From: JBBQRS01 sp038214535
GTDB taxonomy: Bacteria > Chloroflexota > Anaerolineae > CG2-30-64-16
Assembly: GCA_038214535.1 (NCBI GenBank)
Contig: JBBQRS010000020.1
Coordinates: 1 to 52,213, forward strand
Length of the DNA stretch: 52,213 nt
Direction: 5' to 3'
Of this stretch, positions 16,861-25,512 are shown in pieces. Positions within the stretch are counted from its first letter, which is position 1, and every line of letters begins with the position of its first letter. The notes below the pieces were generated by a model. The model was given only the letters and a program-made list of their open reading frames with translations. It did no database searches and had not been told where the DNA came from. Made by a program: the position numbers and the translations under genes.

Positions 16861-17710
16861 CGTCACTTGCCGGTTTGATAATGTCAAAACTCACATCCAG
16901 CGTGCGCGCCGAATGCGTCAGCGCGCCGACCGAGATGAAGTCAACGCCGGTTTCGGCGATCCGGCGCACCGTTTCGAGTGACACATTGCCTGACGCCTCC
17001 AACTGCGCGCGCCCGGCGGACATCTCCACGGCGCGCCGCATGGTCTCGGGCGGCATATTATCGAGCAAGATCCGGCTCACTCCCAGATCCAACGCGGCCT
17101 GGACATCTTCCAGTGTGCGCGTTTCCACCTCGATCTCCAGCCCGGTCTCGGCGGCGCGGGCGCGCCGGACGGCCACGGCCAGCGAGCCGGCGTAATCAAT
17201 GTGATTATCTTTGATGAGGATCATATCGTAGAGGCCGACACGGTGGTTCTGCCCGCCGCCGCGTTTCACTGCCAGCTTGTCCACATGACGCAACCCCGGC
17301 GCGGTCTTGCGCGTGTCCAGGATCGTCGCGTGCGTCCCGGCGACAGCGTCCACGAATCGGCGGGTGAGCGTGGCGATGCCCGACATGCGCCCGAGGTAGT
17401 TGAGCGCGGTGCGTTCCGCGGTGAGCAAGGCGCGGACCGACCCCGTGACTCTTGCAAGAACTTGCCTTGAGGTGACCCTTTCGCCTTCGGCGACCATCGG
17501 CGTAAACTCGACACGCGGGTCTACCATGGCGAAGGCTGCTTGCGCTACATCCAGCCCTGCGATGACGCCGTCCTCTTTCGCGATGATCTGCCCGCGGGCC
17601 GTCGCGTCGCGCGGCACGATGCTGTTGCTTGTCGCGTCGCCCGGCCCGATGTCCTCCGCGAGGGCGGTTCGCAGGCCGGCAATGATCTCCGGGCTAAGGT
17701 CTTCGGTCAT
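16856..17710 (-). CDS. nadC: Nicotinate-nucleotide pyrophosphorylase (carboxylating)
   Basis: A 284-residue quinolinate phosphoribosyltransferase that makes nicotinate mononucleotide from quinolinate and PRPP. Family blocks include EDIGPGDATS near the start, LLTAERTALNYLGRMSGIAT, ILDTRKTAPGLRHVDKLAV with GGGQNHR, and the C-terminal EASGNVSLETV and ISVGALTHS. I chose 17710 (MTEDLSPE) because GGGAG precedes it; in-frame ATGs lie 18, 27 and 39 bases further upstream. It is the first gene of the nadC-nadA-nadB operon and diverges from the ECF transporter operon. Confidence 0.95.
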   Translation of the reverse strand: MTEDLSPEIIAGLRTALAEDIGPGDATSNSIVPRDATARGQIIAKEDGVIAGLDVAQAAFAMVDPRVEFTPMVAEGERVTSRQVLARVTGSVRALLTAERTALNYLGRMSGIATLTRRFVDAVAGTHATILDTRKTAPGLRHVDKLAVKRGGGQNHRVGLYDMILIKDNHIDYAGSLAVAVRRARAAETGLEIEVETRTLEDVQAALDLGVSRILLDNMPPETMRRAVEMSAGRAQLEASGNVSLETVRRIAETGVDFISVGALTHSARTLDVSFDIIKPASDG

Positions 17711-17764
17711 CGGCTTCTCCCTGGTCATTCCGTTCATCCCAAACAGCATACCATGATAGCATAG

Positions 17765-17790
17765 TCCGGTCAGTGATCGTAATCACCGGA
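17765..17790. promoter_or_regulatory. Candidate operator between nadC and the ECF operon
   Basis: The core GTGATCGTAATCAC (17773-17786) is nearly identical to the site upstream of nadA. It is nested in a wider inverted repeat, TCCGG ... CCGGA. It lies 62 bases from the nadC start and 87 bases from the ECF S-component start, so one regulator could act on both divergent operons. Confidence 0.5.
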
Positions 17791-17872
17791 ATGGAATGTG
17801 ACTGGACAGCCGGCGGGAAATCGCATAAAATGCGCTGGTCTGTTTCTTGTTTGTCCCCAACAAGGAGGAATC

Positions 17873-18469
17873 ATGGATCGTATCCGCAAGGACTTCACCA
17901 CCATCACCTGGGTGATGATTCCCGTCGCCATCGCGATCAACATGGCGCTCGGCTTCATCGTCTTCTCGCTCAAAATCCCGTTTCTCTATCTCGACTCGAT
18001 CGGCACCATCCTGGTCGGCCTCTTGTGCGGACCCATCGCCGGCCTGTTGACGGGCGCGCTGTCGAACTTCGCCTGGGGCCTCCTCGGCAACCCCGGCTAC
18101 GTGCCCTACTTCCCCGTGGGGGCGCTCATCGGCCTGCTGGCGGGGCTGTTCGGCCAGTGGGGCTGGTATAAGCAGTGGTGGCTGTGGATCTTCGGCGGCG
18201 GCCTCATCACGGCGCTCGCCGGGGCGGTCCTGTCTGCGCCGATCAACGCCTACCTGCAGGGCGGCGTTACCGGCTCCGGCACCGACGTGCTCGTGGCGGC
18301 ATTCCGCGCCGGTGGGGCCAGCATCCTGCAAGCCAGTTTCTTCCAGGGCCTCATCACGGAGTCGGTGGATAAGGTCGTCAATTACGCGGTGGTCTGGGCG
18401 ATTGTCAAGGCGCTGCCGGTGCGTTTCCTCGCGCGTTTCCCGCGCTATATCAACGTCCGGCCCGAATAG
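17873..18469 (+). CDS. ECF transporter substrate-binding (S) component
   Basis: A 198-residue integral membrane protein with about six hydrophobic segments, the size and pattern of an ECF-type S component. The N-terminal helix ITWVMIPVAIAINMALGF, LDSIGTILVGLLCGPIAGLL and the Gly-rich PYFPVGALIGLLAGLFG segment fit the family. AAGGAGG lies 7 bases upstream of the ATG. It is followed by ecfT, two ecfA genes and a PfkB kinase, making a dedicated (group I-like) transporter rather than one that shares modules. The substrate is not readable. The kinase and two dehydrogenases suggest a sugar, polyol or nucleoside, while the shared operator with nad genes could point to an NAD precursor. Confidence 0.8.
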   Translation: MDRIRKDFTTITWVMIPVAIAINMALGFIVFSLKIPFLYLDSIGTILVGLLCGPIAGLLTGALSNFAWGLLGNPGYVPYFPVGALIGLLAGLFGQWGWYKQWWLWIFGGGLITALAGAVLSAPINAYLQGGVTGSGTDVLVAAFRAGGASILQASFFQGLITESVDKVVNYAVVWAIVKALPVRFLARFPRYINVRPE

Positions 18470-18496
18470 GCGGCGTACGCTGAACAGCGAACGCCC

Positions 18497-19282
18497 GTGA
18501 CCACTTCCCTCAGCCTCTACGCGCCGCGCGACAGCGGCCTGGATCGGCTACACCCGCTGACCAAGCTGGTGTTCGCAGTTTTCGGCGTGGTGGTGGGCGT
18601 CACATTGCCCGGCGTCTGGCCGAATTATTTGTTTTTCTTACTTGTCTTGTTGCCCCTCGCGGCCTGGGGGCGCATCGTCCCAGAGTTCCTGCGGGCGGTG
18701 TTCAAGATCGCGCTGCCCTTTGCCATCTCTCTGTTCGTCATCCAGGGCCTCTTCTGGACGAACGGTACGCCGATCTTTCAGCTTGGCTCACTCTCCTTGA
18801 AGGCGGAAGGGCTGGCCTTCGCCGCTAAGACCACGGGGCGCATCCTGGTGGTGATGGGCAGCATCACGCTGTTCGTGCTCAGCACCCGCCCCGATCACCT
18901 GATGGTCGCGCTGACCCAGCGCGGCATCCCCAAGACGCTCACCTATGTGCTGGTGTCCGCCATCCAGCTCGTGCCGCGTTTCCAGTCCAAAGCGGCCTCG
19001 ATCCTGGACGCGCAACGCGCCCGTGGGCTGGAGACGGAAGGCGGCTTCTTCCAGCGCGTCCGGGCGTTGCTGCCGGTCTCGATCCCGCTGGTGCTGGGCA
19101 GCATCGTGGATGTCGAGGAGCGCACGATCGCATTGGAGGCGCGCGGTTTCAGCCGCGACGGTCCAAAGACCAGCTATCGGGTGCTGATTGACACTCCCGC
19201 GCAGCGTATCGTCCGCGCCCTGATGCTGCTGGCGTCGGTCGCGCTGATCGTCTTCACCGTCGTCAGGTGGTGGGCCGTATGA
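18497..19282 (+). CDS. ecfT: ECF transporter transmembrane (T) component
   Basis: A 261-residue EcfT protein with hydrophobic N-terminal segments and the two Ala-Arg-Gly coupling motifs that contact the ATPases: DAQRARGLE and ALEARGFSRDG. One further hydrophobic helix ends the protein (ALMLLASVALIVFTVVRW). GTG start 27 bases after the S-component gene. Its stop overlaps the start of the next gene in an ATGA. Confidence 0.93.
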   Translation: MTTSLSLYAPRDSGLDRLHPLTKLVFAVFGVVVGVTLPGVWPNYLFFLLVLLPLAAWGRIVPEFLRAVFKIALPFAISLFVIQGLFWTNGTPIFQLGSLSLKAEGLAFAAKTTGRILVVMGSITLFVLSTRPDHLMVALTQRGIPKTLTYVLVSAIQLVPRFQSKAASILDAQRARGLETEGGFFQRVRALLPVSIPLVLGSIVDVEERTIALEARGFSRDGPKTSYRVLIDTPAQRIVRALMLLASVALIVFTVVRWWAV

Positions 19283-20121
19283 TCCACGTCGAGAACCTGA
19301 CCTATACATATCCCACCGGATCGGGCGGCCCGGCCTTGCGGAACATCAGCTTCGACGTGCCGGAAGGCCAGTTTGTGGCGCTGGTCGGCCCCAACGGCGC
19401 GGGGAAGTCCACGTTGTGCTATGCGCTGAGCGGCTTCGTCCCGCATTTCTATAACGGCGATATTTCCGGCAGCGTGATGGTCGCGGGTCACGACATCGTG
19501 AAAACCGAGCTGGGCGACCTCGCCGGGGAGATTGGATTGATCTTCTCCAATCCGTTCAACCAGATCACCGGCGCGTGTTATACCGTGCGTGATGAAGTCG
19601 CCTTCGGGCTGGAGAATCTGGGCGTCCCGCGTGCCGAGATGATCCCGCGCGTCGAGGAGGCGATTGACCTGGCGGGTCTCGACGGGATGGAAGACCGCTC
19701 GCCCTATGCGCTCTCCGGTGGGCAGCAACAACGGCTTGCCATTGCCTCCGTGATCGTCATGCGCCCCCGCGTGCTGGTGGTGGATGAGCCCACGTCACAA
19801 CTCGACCCGGTCGGCTCGCGCGAGGTGTTCGAGTTGCTGGACAGCCTCTCGCGCTCCGGCGGCACGACCGTGGTGCTGGTCGAGCAGAAGCTGGAATGGG
19901 TCGCGGTGCATGCCGACCGCGTCATCGCCATGCACGAAGGGCAAATCATCGCCGACGGTGAGCCGCGCGCGGTGCTGGCCTCAGCGGAGGTCGAGCGGTT
20001 GGGTGTGGGCAGCACGCGCTACACCCAGGCCGCGCGCCTGGCCCGGCGGCGCGGGCTGGTCACCGGCGACGGGGTGCTGCCGGTCACACTGGATCAGGCT
20101 GTGGAGTATTTTGAATCTTGA
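19279..20121 (+). CDS. ecfA1: ECF transporter ATPase EcfA1
   Basis: A 280-residue ABC ATPase that powers the ECF transporter with EcfA2. Walker A is GPNGAGKST (from Gly37), the signature is LSGGQQQR (from Leu145), and Walker B ends VVDEPTSQLDP with Asp169-Glu170. A C-terminal extension of about 50 residues follows the ATPase core, as in other EcfA proteins. I chose the ATG at 19279 because it forms an ATGA overlap with ecfT; a GTG four codons earlier is less likely. Complete catalytic motifs suggest this is the main hydrolysing subunit. Confidence 0.93.
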   Translation: MIHVENLTYTYPTGSGGPALRNISFDVPEGQFVALVGPNGAGKSTLCYALSGFVPHFYNGDISGSVMVAGHDIVKTELGDLAGEIGLIFSNPFNQITGACYTVRDEVAFGLENLGVPRAEMIPRVEEAIDLAGLDGMEDRSPYALSGGQQQRLAIASVIVMRPRVLVVDEPTSQLDPVGSREVFELLDSLSRSGGTTVVLVEQKLEWVAVHADRVIAMHEGQIIADGEPRAVLASAEVERLGVGSTRYTQAARLARRRGLVTGDGVLPVTLDQAVEYFES

Positions 20122-20927
20122 AAGTATCCGTCGAAGATGTCTACTTCAGTTATCCCAGCGGCGTCGAGGCGCTGCGCGGCGTCAGCCTGACCATAGAGGT
20201 AGGCGAGGCGGTCGCCATCCTGGGCGAGAACGGCGCGGGCAAGTCCACGCTGGCGAAACATCTGAACGACTTGTTGCGACCGAGCGCCGGGCGCGTCCTG
20301 ATTGGCGATTGGGATACGCGCGAGCATAGCACGGCGCAGATGGCGCACCGCGTCGGTTACGTCTTCCAGAACCCCGACGACCAGCTTTTCGAGCGCGCCG
20401 TGCGCAAGGAAGTGGCCTTCGGGCCGCGCAATCTTGGGTATGCGGATGCCGAAGTAGAACAGTTCGTCGCACAGGCGTTGGCCCAGGTAGGGCTTGAGGC
20501 GGAGGCCGACACCCACCCCTACGATCTGCCGCTGTCACAGCGCAAACTGCTGGCGTTGGCCGCCGTCCTCGCGATGCAGACGCCGGTGATCATCCTGGAT
20601 GAGCCGACCACCGGGCAGGATGCCGCGGGTGTGGCGCGCATCGGGAGGATCATCGAGGAACTGAAGACGCAGGGGCGCACCGTGATCGCGATCTCGCATG
20701 ACGTGGATTTCTGCGCCGAGCATTTCCCGCGCGCCGTGCTGATGGCGCAGGCGCAAGTGTTGGCGGACGGCCCGGCGGCTGTCGTGCTTTCAGATGGTCC
20801 GAACCTGGCCCACGCGGCGGTCGAGCCGCCGCAGATGGTGCGATTGGCGACGGAACTGGGCATGATGGCGCGTCCCATGACGGTAGATGCGTTCGTGGAT
20901 GCGCTGGCCGCCGAGCGAGGAGCATGA
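20118..20927 (+). CDS. ecfA2: ECF transporter ATPase EcfA2 with degenerate signature motif
   Basis: A 269-residue ABC ATPase paired with EcfA1. Walker A (GENGAGKST) and Walker B (VIILDEPTTGQD) are intact. The ABC signature, normally LSGGQ, reads LPLSQRK in DLPLSQRKLLALAAVLA. One of the two composite ATP sites is therefore likely altered, giving an asymmetric transporter. The TTG start overlaps the EcfA1 stop, and the next gene begins in an ATGA overlap at the end, so translation is coupled along the operon. Confidence 0.92.
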   Translation: MKVSVEDVYFSYPSGVEALRGVSLTIEVGEAVAILGENGAGKSTLAKHLNDLLRPSAGRVLIGDWDTREHSTAQMAHRVGYVFQNPDDQLFERAVRKEVAFGPRNLGYADAEVEQFVAQALAQVGLEAEADTHPYDLPLSQRKLLALAAVLAMQTPVIILDEPTTGQDAAGVARIGRIIEELKTQGRTVIAISHDVDFCAEHFPRAVLMAQAQVLADGPAAVVLSDGPNLAHAAVEPPQMVRLATELGMMARPMTVDAFVDALAAERGA

Positions 20928-21922
20928 CGGAGATGCCGACGACTCAGGGCAACGTGATCGTCCTGTGCGATCTGATCGCGGACCTTAGCCTGCGCATCAC
21001 CGGCTTTCCCGTGGTCGCGCAGGACTTGCAGGAAGTGACCTATCTCGAACTGGGGCCGGGCGGCGCGTGCAACGCGGCGATCCTCGCCTCGCGCCTGGGT
21101 TTGCCCGTCCTGGCGCTGGGCGAGGTGGGTCGCGATGAGTTTGGTCGGACCGTCGTTGATGGGCTGCTGCGTGAAGGCGTGCAGGTGGATCAGATCGCGC
21201 GCAATCCGGCTGGTCGCACACCGGTCGCCGGTGTGCTGGTTGACCCCGCAAGCGAGCCGGCCTATCTGGGGTACGCGGGCGTTTTGCAACTGCGTGCGTT
21301 GCCCGATGCGTGGCAGCGCCCCATCCGGGCAGCCGCCGCGCTCTACGCCGATGGCTGGGCCGAGCATGAAGGCGTGGCGAATATCGTACTTCAGGCGTTT
21401 GAGATCGCCCATGCCGCCGGCGTGCCGGTCTTCTTCGACCCCGGCCCCGGCAACCCGCGCCTGCCCGACGACAATGCCTGGCATCGTGAGGCGGCTGCGT
21501 TGGCGACGGTGGTGCTGGTGAACGAAGCGGAGGCCGAGAAGTTGACGGGGGTTGCCAACCCCGAGGCCGCCGCGCGCGCGATCGCTTCGCTCGCTGCAAC
21601 CGGCGACCGGATTGCAGTCGTCAAGCGCGGCCCGCACGGCGCGGTTCTGGCGCGCGGCGATACGGTCGAAGTCGCGCTCGCGTATCCCGCCGACGTGCGC
21701 GATGCGACCGGCGCGGGTGACAGCGTCGCGGCCGCGATCATTTACGGCTATCTGCGCGGGTTGCCGCTGCCCGCGCTGGGCCGGCTGGCGAACGCGACGG
21801 GCGCGGCGAAAGTGCAAAAGCTCGGCACCGGGCACAACCTGCCCACTCCCGATGAGATTCGCGCGATGCTGGCGCAGAACGATGAAGATGTCGCGTTCTT
21901 GTTGCCCGAACCCCTGCGCTGA
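20924..21922 (+). CDS. PfkB/ribokinase-family kinase
   Basis: A 332-residue kinase of the ribokinase fold. The glycine-rich N-terminal motif is LELGPGGACNAAILASRLG, and the C-terminal signature DATGAGDSVAAAI contains the catalytic base Asp and anion hole. FDPGPGNPR and VVLVNEAEAEKLTG are typical family blocks. It is translationally coupled to ecfA2, so it probably phosphorylates the transported compound on entry. The family covers sugars, nucleosides, hydroxymethylpyrimidine-like vitamins and others, and I cannot choose between them from sequence. Confidence 0.88.
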   Translation: MTEMPTTQGNVIVLCDLIADLSLRITGFPVVAQDLQEVTYLELGPGGACNAAILASRLGLPVLALGEVGRDEFGRTVVDGLLREGVQVDQIARNPAGRTPVAGVLVDPASEPAYLGYAGVLQLRALPDAWQRPIRAAAALYADGWAEHEGVANIVLQAFEIAHAAGVPVFFDPGPGNPRLPDDNAWHREAAALATVVLVNEAEAEKLTGVANPEAAARAIASLAATGDRIAVVKRGPHGAVLARGDTVEVALAYPADVRDATGAGDSVAAAIIYGYLRGLPLPALGRLANATGAAKVQKLGTGHNLPTPDEIRAMLAQNDEDVAFLLPEPLR

Positions 21923-21937
21923 AGAAAGGAATTCCCT

Positions 21938-22966
21938 ATGTCTGACTATCCTGTGATGCGTTTCTCGGTCATTGGAATGAACCACGGCCACATCTACGGC
22001 CAAGTGAACCTGCTGCTGCGGGCCGGGGCGCAACTTGTATCGTTCTACGCGCCCGAACCCGAACTGGTCAAGGCGTTTCAAGAGTCCTATCCTGACGCTG
22101 CCTTCGCGCGCAGCGCCGAAGAAATCCTCGAAGACCCCTCGATTCAGATGATCATTACCGCCGGCATCCCCGCCGACCGCGCGCCGCTGGGTATCCGCGT
22201 GATGCAGCACGGCAAAGACTTCATGAGCGATAAACCGGGCTTCACCACGTTGGAGCAACTGGCCGAGGCCCGCCGCGTCCAGGCCGAGATGGGCCGCATC
22301 TACTCGATCTGTTACAGCGAGCGGCTCGAAACGCCCGCCTCCGTACGCGCCGCTGAGTTGGCGCGCTCCGGCGCGATTGGCCGCGTGGTGCAGACGGTCG
22401 GCCTGGGTCCCCATCGCCTTGCGAACTTCACCCGCCCGCCCTGGTTCTTCGTCAAGGAGCGATACGGTGGCATCATCACCGATATCGGCTCGCACCAGAT
22501 GGATCAGTTTCTCTACTTCACCAACTCGACGCAGGCGGAGATCGTGGCGGCGCAGGTCGGCAATTTCAACCATCCCGAACACCGCGAGTTGGAGGATTTC
22601 GGCGACGTGATGTTGCGCGGCGATGGCGGCAATGGCTATTTCCGCATAGACTGGTACACCCCGGATGGGCTGGATACGTGGGGCGACGGGCGGCTGACGG
22701 TGCTGGGGACCGAGGGCTACATCGAGGTCCGCAAATACACCGATATCGGGGGCAGGCCGGGCGGCGATCACCTGTTTTTGGTGGATAACAACGGCATGAA
22801 CTACATCAACTGTCAGGGCGGTGACCTGCCCTATGGTCGCCAGCTCATCGCCGACGTGTTCGACCGGACGGAGACTGCCATGTCGCAGGCGCACTGTTTC
22901 CTGGCGTCCGAACTGGCGCTGCGGGCGGAGGCGATGGCGGCCCGGCTGGGTAATCTGGCGCGCTGA
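21938..22966 (+). CDS. Gfo/Idh/MocA-family oxidoreductase (first)
   Basis: A 342-residue NAD(P)-dependent oxidoreductase family protein. The N-terminal Rossmann part starts MRFSVIGMNHGHIYGQ, which lacks the usual GxGxxG; HGHIYG replaces it. KDFMSDKPGFTTLEQL carries a Lys-Pro pair in place of the usual EKP. A C-terminal alpha/beta domain with GGIITDIGSHQMDQFLYF follows. AAAGGA lies upstream. The atypical nucleotide loop means activity is uncertain. It is coupled to the second family member by a TGATG junction. In the ECF operon it may act on the imported compound. Confidence 0.83.
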   Translation: MSDYPVMRFSVIGMNHGHIYGQVNLLLRAGAQLVSFYAPEPELVKAFQESYPDAAFARSAEEILEDPSIQMIITAGIPADRAPLGIRVMQHGKDFMSDKPGFTTLEQLAEARRVQAEMGRIYSICYSERLETPASVRAAELARSGAIGRVVQTVGLGPHRLANFTRPPWFFVKERYGGIITDIGSHQMDQFLYFTNSTQAEIVAAQVGNFNHPEHRELEDFGDVMLRGDGGNGYFRIDWYTPDGLDTWGDGRLTVLGTEGYIEVRKYTDIGGRPGGDHLFLVDNNGMNYINCQGGDLPYGRQLIADVFDRTETAMSQAHCFLASELALRAEAMAARLGNLAR

Positions 22967-24030
22967 TGTACGGGCCATTCGCTGTCGGCATTGCGGGCGC
23001 GGGCGTCGGACGCCAGCACGCCCGCGCCTTCCAAACGCTGCCCGAGCAATATCGGGTTGCCGCGATCTGCGATCCTAACGTGGGGCGCGCTCAGGCCATG
23101 GCGGCGGAATGCGACGGTGCACAGGTTTTCACGGATTTTGACGCCCTGTGCGCGCAGCCCGACCTTGACATCATTGACATTTGCACGCCTTCCTATCTCC
23201 ACGTGGCACAAACCCGGCAGGCGCTGGCCGCAGGAAAGCACGTCATCGTGGAGAAACCGGTCGCAAGCTCCCTGCGCGATGTGGATGCGTTAATTGCGCT
23301 GGAAGCGGGATCGGGGCGACGGATGATGCCCATCTTCCAGTATCGTTTCGGCCACGGCGTGCAGCAGTTGCGCCACCTGATCGCCGCGGGAGTCACCGGC
23401 CCGGCTTATGTCACGACGGTTGAAGTGGCCTGGCGGCGCGGCAGCGCGTACTACGCGGATCCCTGGCGCGGCGTCTGGGCCACGGAACTTGGCGGCACGC
23501 TGGCGACGCACGCGATCCACATGTTGGACGCGCTGTGTCACGTGCTGGGGCCGGTCGCCAACGTCTTCGCGCGGACGGCGACGCGGGTGAACCCCATCGA
23601 GACCGAGGACTGCGCCGTCGTCTCGCTCGAAATGCGCGACGGCTCGCTGGTCTCGTTGATCAGCACGACCGGCTCGGCGGTGGAGTTGACGCGCTTCCGG
23701 TTCTGCTTCCGCAACCTCGTCGCGGAGAGCAATCTTCAACCTTATGAAGCCGGATCCGATCCCTGGTCATTCGTGGGCGCTACACCACAGGACACAGAGC
23801 GCATTGCTGAGGCGCTGAGCACGTGGCAGCCGCGCGCAGAGGAGTTCGAGCGGCAGTTCGCCGATTTTTACGCGACGCTGACCCGGGGCGAGCCGTTGCC
23901 CGTAACGCTGGCCGACACACGCCGGGCGACCGAATTGCTAACTGCGATCTACGCCTCAGCACGCAGTCACGCTTCGGTCTCGTTGCCGCTTGGCGAAGAC
24001 TCTCCCCTGTACGCAGGCTGGCTGCCATAG
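22966..24030 (+). CDS. Gfo/Idh/MocA-family oxidoreductase (second)
   Basis: A 354-residue NAD(P)-dependent oxidoreductase with canonical motifs: VGIAGAGVGRQHARAF for the dinucleotide, HVIVEKPVASSLRDVD with the EKP motif, and ELGGTLATHAIHMLDAL with the catalytic-site histidine. It starts inside the stop of the preceding gene (TGATG) and ends the operon, 30 bases before a family A hairpin repeat. Together with the first member it could carry out paired oxidation and reduction of a sugar or cyclitol; this is inference from context. Confidence 0.9.
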   Translation: MYGPFAVGIAGAGVGRQHARAFQTLPEQYRVAAICDPNVGRAQAMAAECDGAQVFTDFDALCAQPDLDIIDICTPSYLHVAQTRQALAAGKHVIVEKPVASSLRDVDALIALEAGSGRRMMPIFQYRFGHGVQQLRHLIAAGVTGPAYVTTVEVAWRRGSAYYADPWRGVWATELGGTLATHAIHMLDALCHVLGPVANVFARTATRVNPIETEDCAVVSLEMRDGSLVSLISTTGSAVELTRFRFCFRNLVAESNLQPYEAGSDPWSFVGATPQDTERIAEALSTWQPRAEEFERQFADFYATLTRGEPLPVTLADTRRATELLTAIYASARSHASVSLPLGEDSPLYAGWLP

Positions 24031-24060
24031 AATCTAACCGATCGTAGCCCGACTGACCAC

Positions 24061-24120
24061 TTCGTAGTGACGGCTTCAGCCGTTGTCGTGCCCCCCAACG
24101 GCTGAAGCCGTCACTACGAA
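24061..24120. repeat. Hairpin repeat, family A (copy 2)
   Basis: Perfect 25-bp arms (24061-24085 and 24096-24120), identical to those at 7794-7852, with a ten-base loop of different sequence. It sits between the convergent ECF operon and MFS gene and may serve as a two-way transcription stop. Confidence 0.9.
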
Positions 24121-24152
24121 GGAGAGCGATGCGCATGTTTCGGATAGCTGAC

Positions 24153-25457
24153 TTATCCCTCCAGGTATTCGGGAACCGGCACAAGTTCGAACTCAGGTTC
24201 CACCGGTACGTGCGGGATTTCCTCGATGTTGCGCAGCGCCGGGGAGAGCAGCCCGCCCGCGCAGATGAACGCCGAGAGCGTCCCGCCGACGATGAACACC
24301 GTGCGCACGCCGAACGCCTCACCCAGCGGCCCCGCAATCAGCAGCCCCAGCGGACCGGCCAGCCCGAACACCACATTCAACAACGAGAATGCCCGCCCCT
24401 GCATCTGGTTGGGGATGGTGGTTTGCATGATGGCCGTCATCGGCGCGTTGCCGGTGGAGAAGGTCACGCCGCTGATGAACCACCAGACGACGGCCAGCCA
24501 CAACATCTGGCTGCCGGAGATGGCGGTCAGCGCGACGGTCGCGCATGAGACGGCAAATGAAAGGAGCGCGACAATGATGCGCCCCCGCGCCGGCGGCCAG
24601 ACCGTAATGGCGATGCCGCCCAGTATCACGCCAACTCCGGCCAGCCCTTCCATCAACGCAACCTGGTTGATGCCTCCACCGAAATGCTCTTTGACTAACA
24701 GCGGGGTCAGCGTGTAGGTGGGCATAACGGTAAACACGACCAGCCCGATTACGAAGTAGAGCTCGCGCAGGCCGCGGTCGCGCCAGACGTAGTGCGCGCC
24801 TTCCACCATGCTTTGCCACAGTGCGTTCGGCCCTTGATATTCCGGCGCAGCGGGCTGCGGGATGCGGTAGAAGAGCAGCGGCGTGATGCCGATCAATGCC
24901 GTAATGATATCAATAGAAAGCGCGCCCTGGATGGGCAGCGCCGCCAGCGCCAACGCGCCCAGCGGCGCGCCCGCAATGGTGAGCACGCCCTGCATCGCCT
25001 GGTTCAGCCCGGCGGCGCGCGGCACGAACTCAGGCGGCACGAGGTTGACTGTGCTGGCCGCCGCGGCGGGCTGCTGAAACGCTTGCATCGTGGCGCGCAC
25101 GAACATCAGCGTGTAGATGTGCCACAACTCAATCCGCTCCGTGGCGAACAGGAGCACCAGCACCACCATGCACGCCGCCGTAATGGTATCCGTGATGACC
25201 ATAATGGCGCGGCGACTGAACCGGTCTGCCAGCGCCCCACCGAGCGGGCTGAAGATCGCGACGGGCAGCAAGGCCGCAATGCCCGCGGTCGCCAACGCGC
25301 TTGCCGAACCGGTGGTCTGGGTGATCCACCAGACCAGGACGAAGTTGGTCAGCACGCTTCCGATGAGCGATAAGGTCTGGCCGCCCCAGATGGCGAAGAA
25401 GCGCGGCTTCCAGTGCATGTCCGCGGTGATTGCGGGTGGTTGAGCGGGTGGGATCAT
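24153..25457 (-). CDS. MFS transporter (DHA3-like exporter)
   Basis: A 434-residue major facilitator protein with about 12 hydrophobic segments. The start FFAIWGGQTLSLIGSVLTNF, the loop FSPLGGALADRFSRRAIMVI (motif A) and VPPEFVPRAAGLNQAMQG are typical of the DHA3 group that includes EntS and macrolide exporters. It would export a small molecule with the proton gradient. No clear ribosome site precedes the first ATG, and a start 13 codons later (MHWKPRFFAIWG) is also possible. The substrate cannot be inferred. Confidence 0.88.
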   Translation of the reverse strand: MIPPAQPPAITADMHWKPRFFAIWGGQTLSLIGSVLTNFVLVWWITQTTGSASALATAGIAALLPVAIFSPLGGALADRFSRRAIMVITDTITAACMVVLVLLFATERIELWHIYTLMFVRATMQAFQQPAAAASTVNLVPPEFVPRAAGLNQAMQGVLTIAGAPLGALALAALPIQGALSIDIITALIGITPLLFYRIPQPAAPEYQGPNALWQSMVEGAHYVWRDRGLRELYFVIGLVVFTVMPTYTLTPLLVKEHFGGGINQVALMEGLAGVGVILGGIAITVWPPARGRIIVALLSFAVSCATVALTAISGSQMLWLAVVWWFISGVTFSTGNAPMTAIMQTTIPNQMQGRAFSLLNVVFGLAGPLGLLIAGPLGEAFGVRTVFIVGGTLSAFICAGGLLSPALRNIEEIPHVPVEPEFELVPVPEYLEG

Positions 25458-25470
25458 TTTATCTGTTCGT

Positions 25471-25512
25471 CCGTTCGTAGTGTGGACGTTCTTGCGAGCG
25501 CACTACGAACGG
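25471..25512. repeat. Hairpin repeat with CCGTTCGTAGTG arms
   Basis: Perfect 12-bp arms, CCGTTCGTAGTG and CACTACGAACGG, with an 18-base loop. It starts one base before the stop codon of the NmrA-like gene and lies just upstream of the MFS gene. Confidence 0.8.

Noticed and set aside
20519..22978. 819-codon open frame on the minus strand
   Set aside because: It runs antisense through the PfkB and Gfo/Idh/MocA genes, which have clear family motifs. Long antisense frames are expected in GC-rich DNA with G/C third positions, and this one shows no domain.
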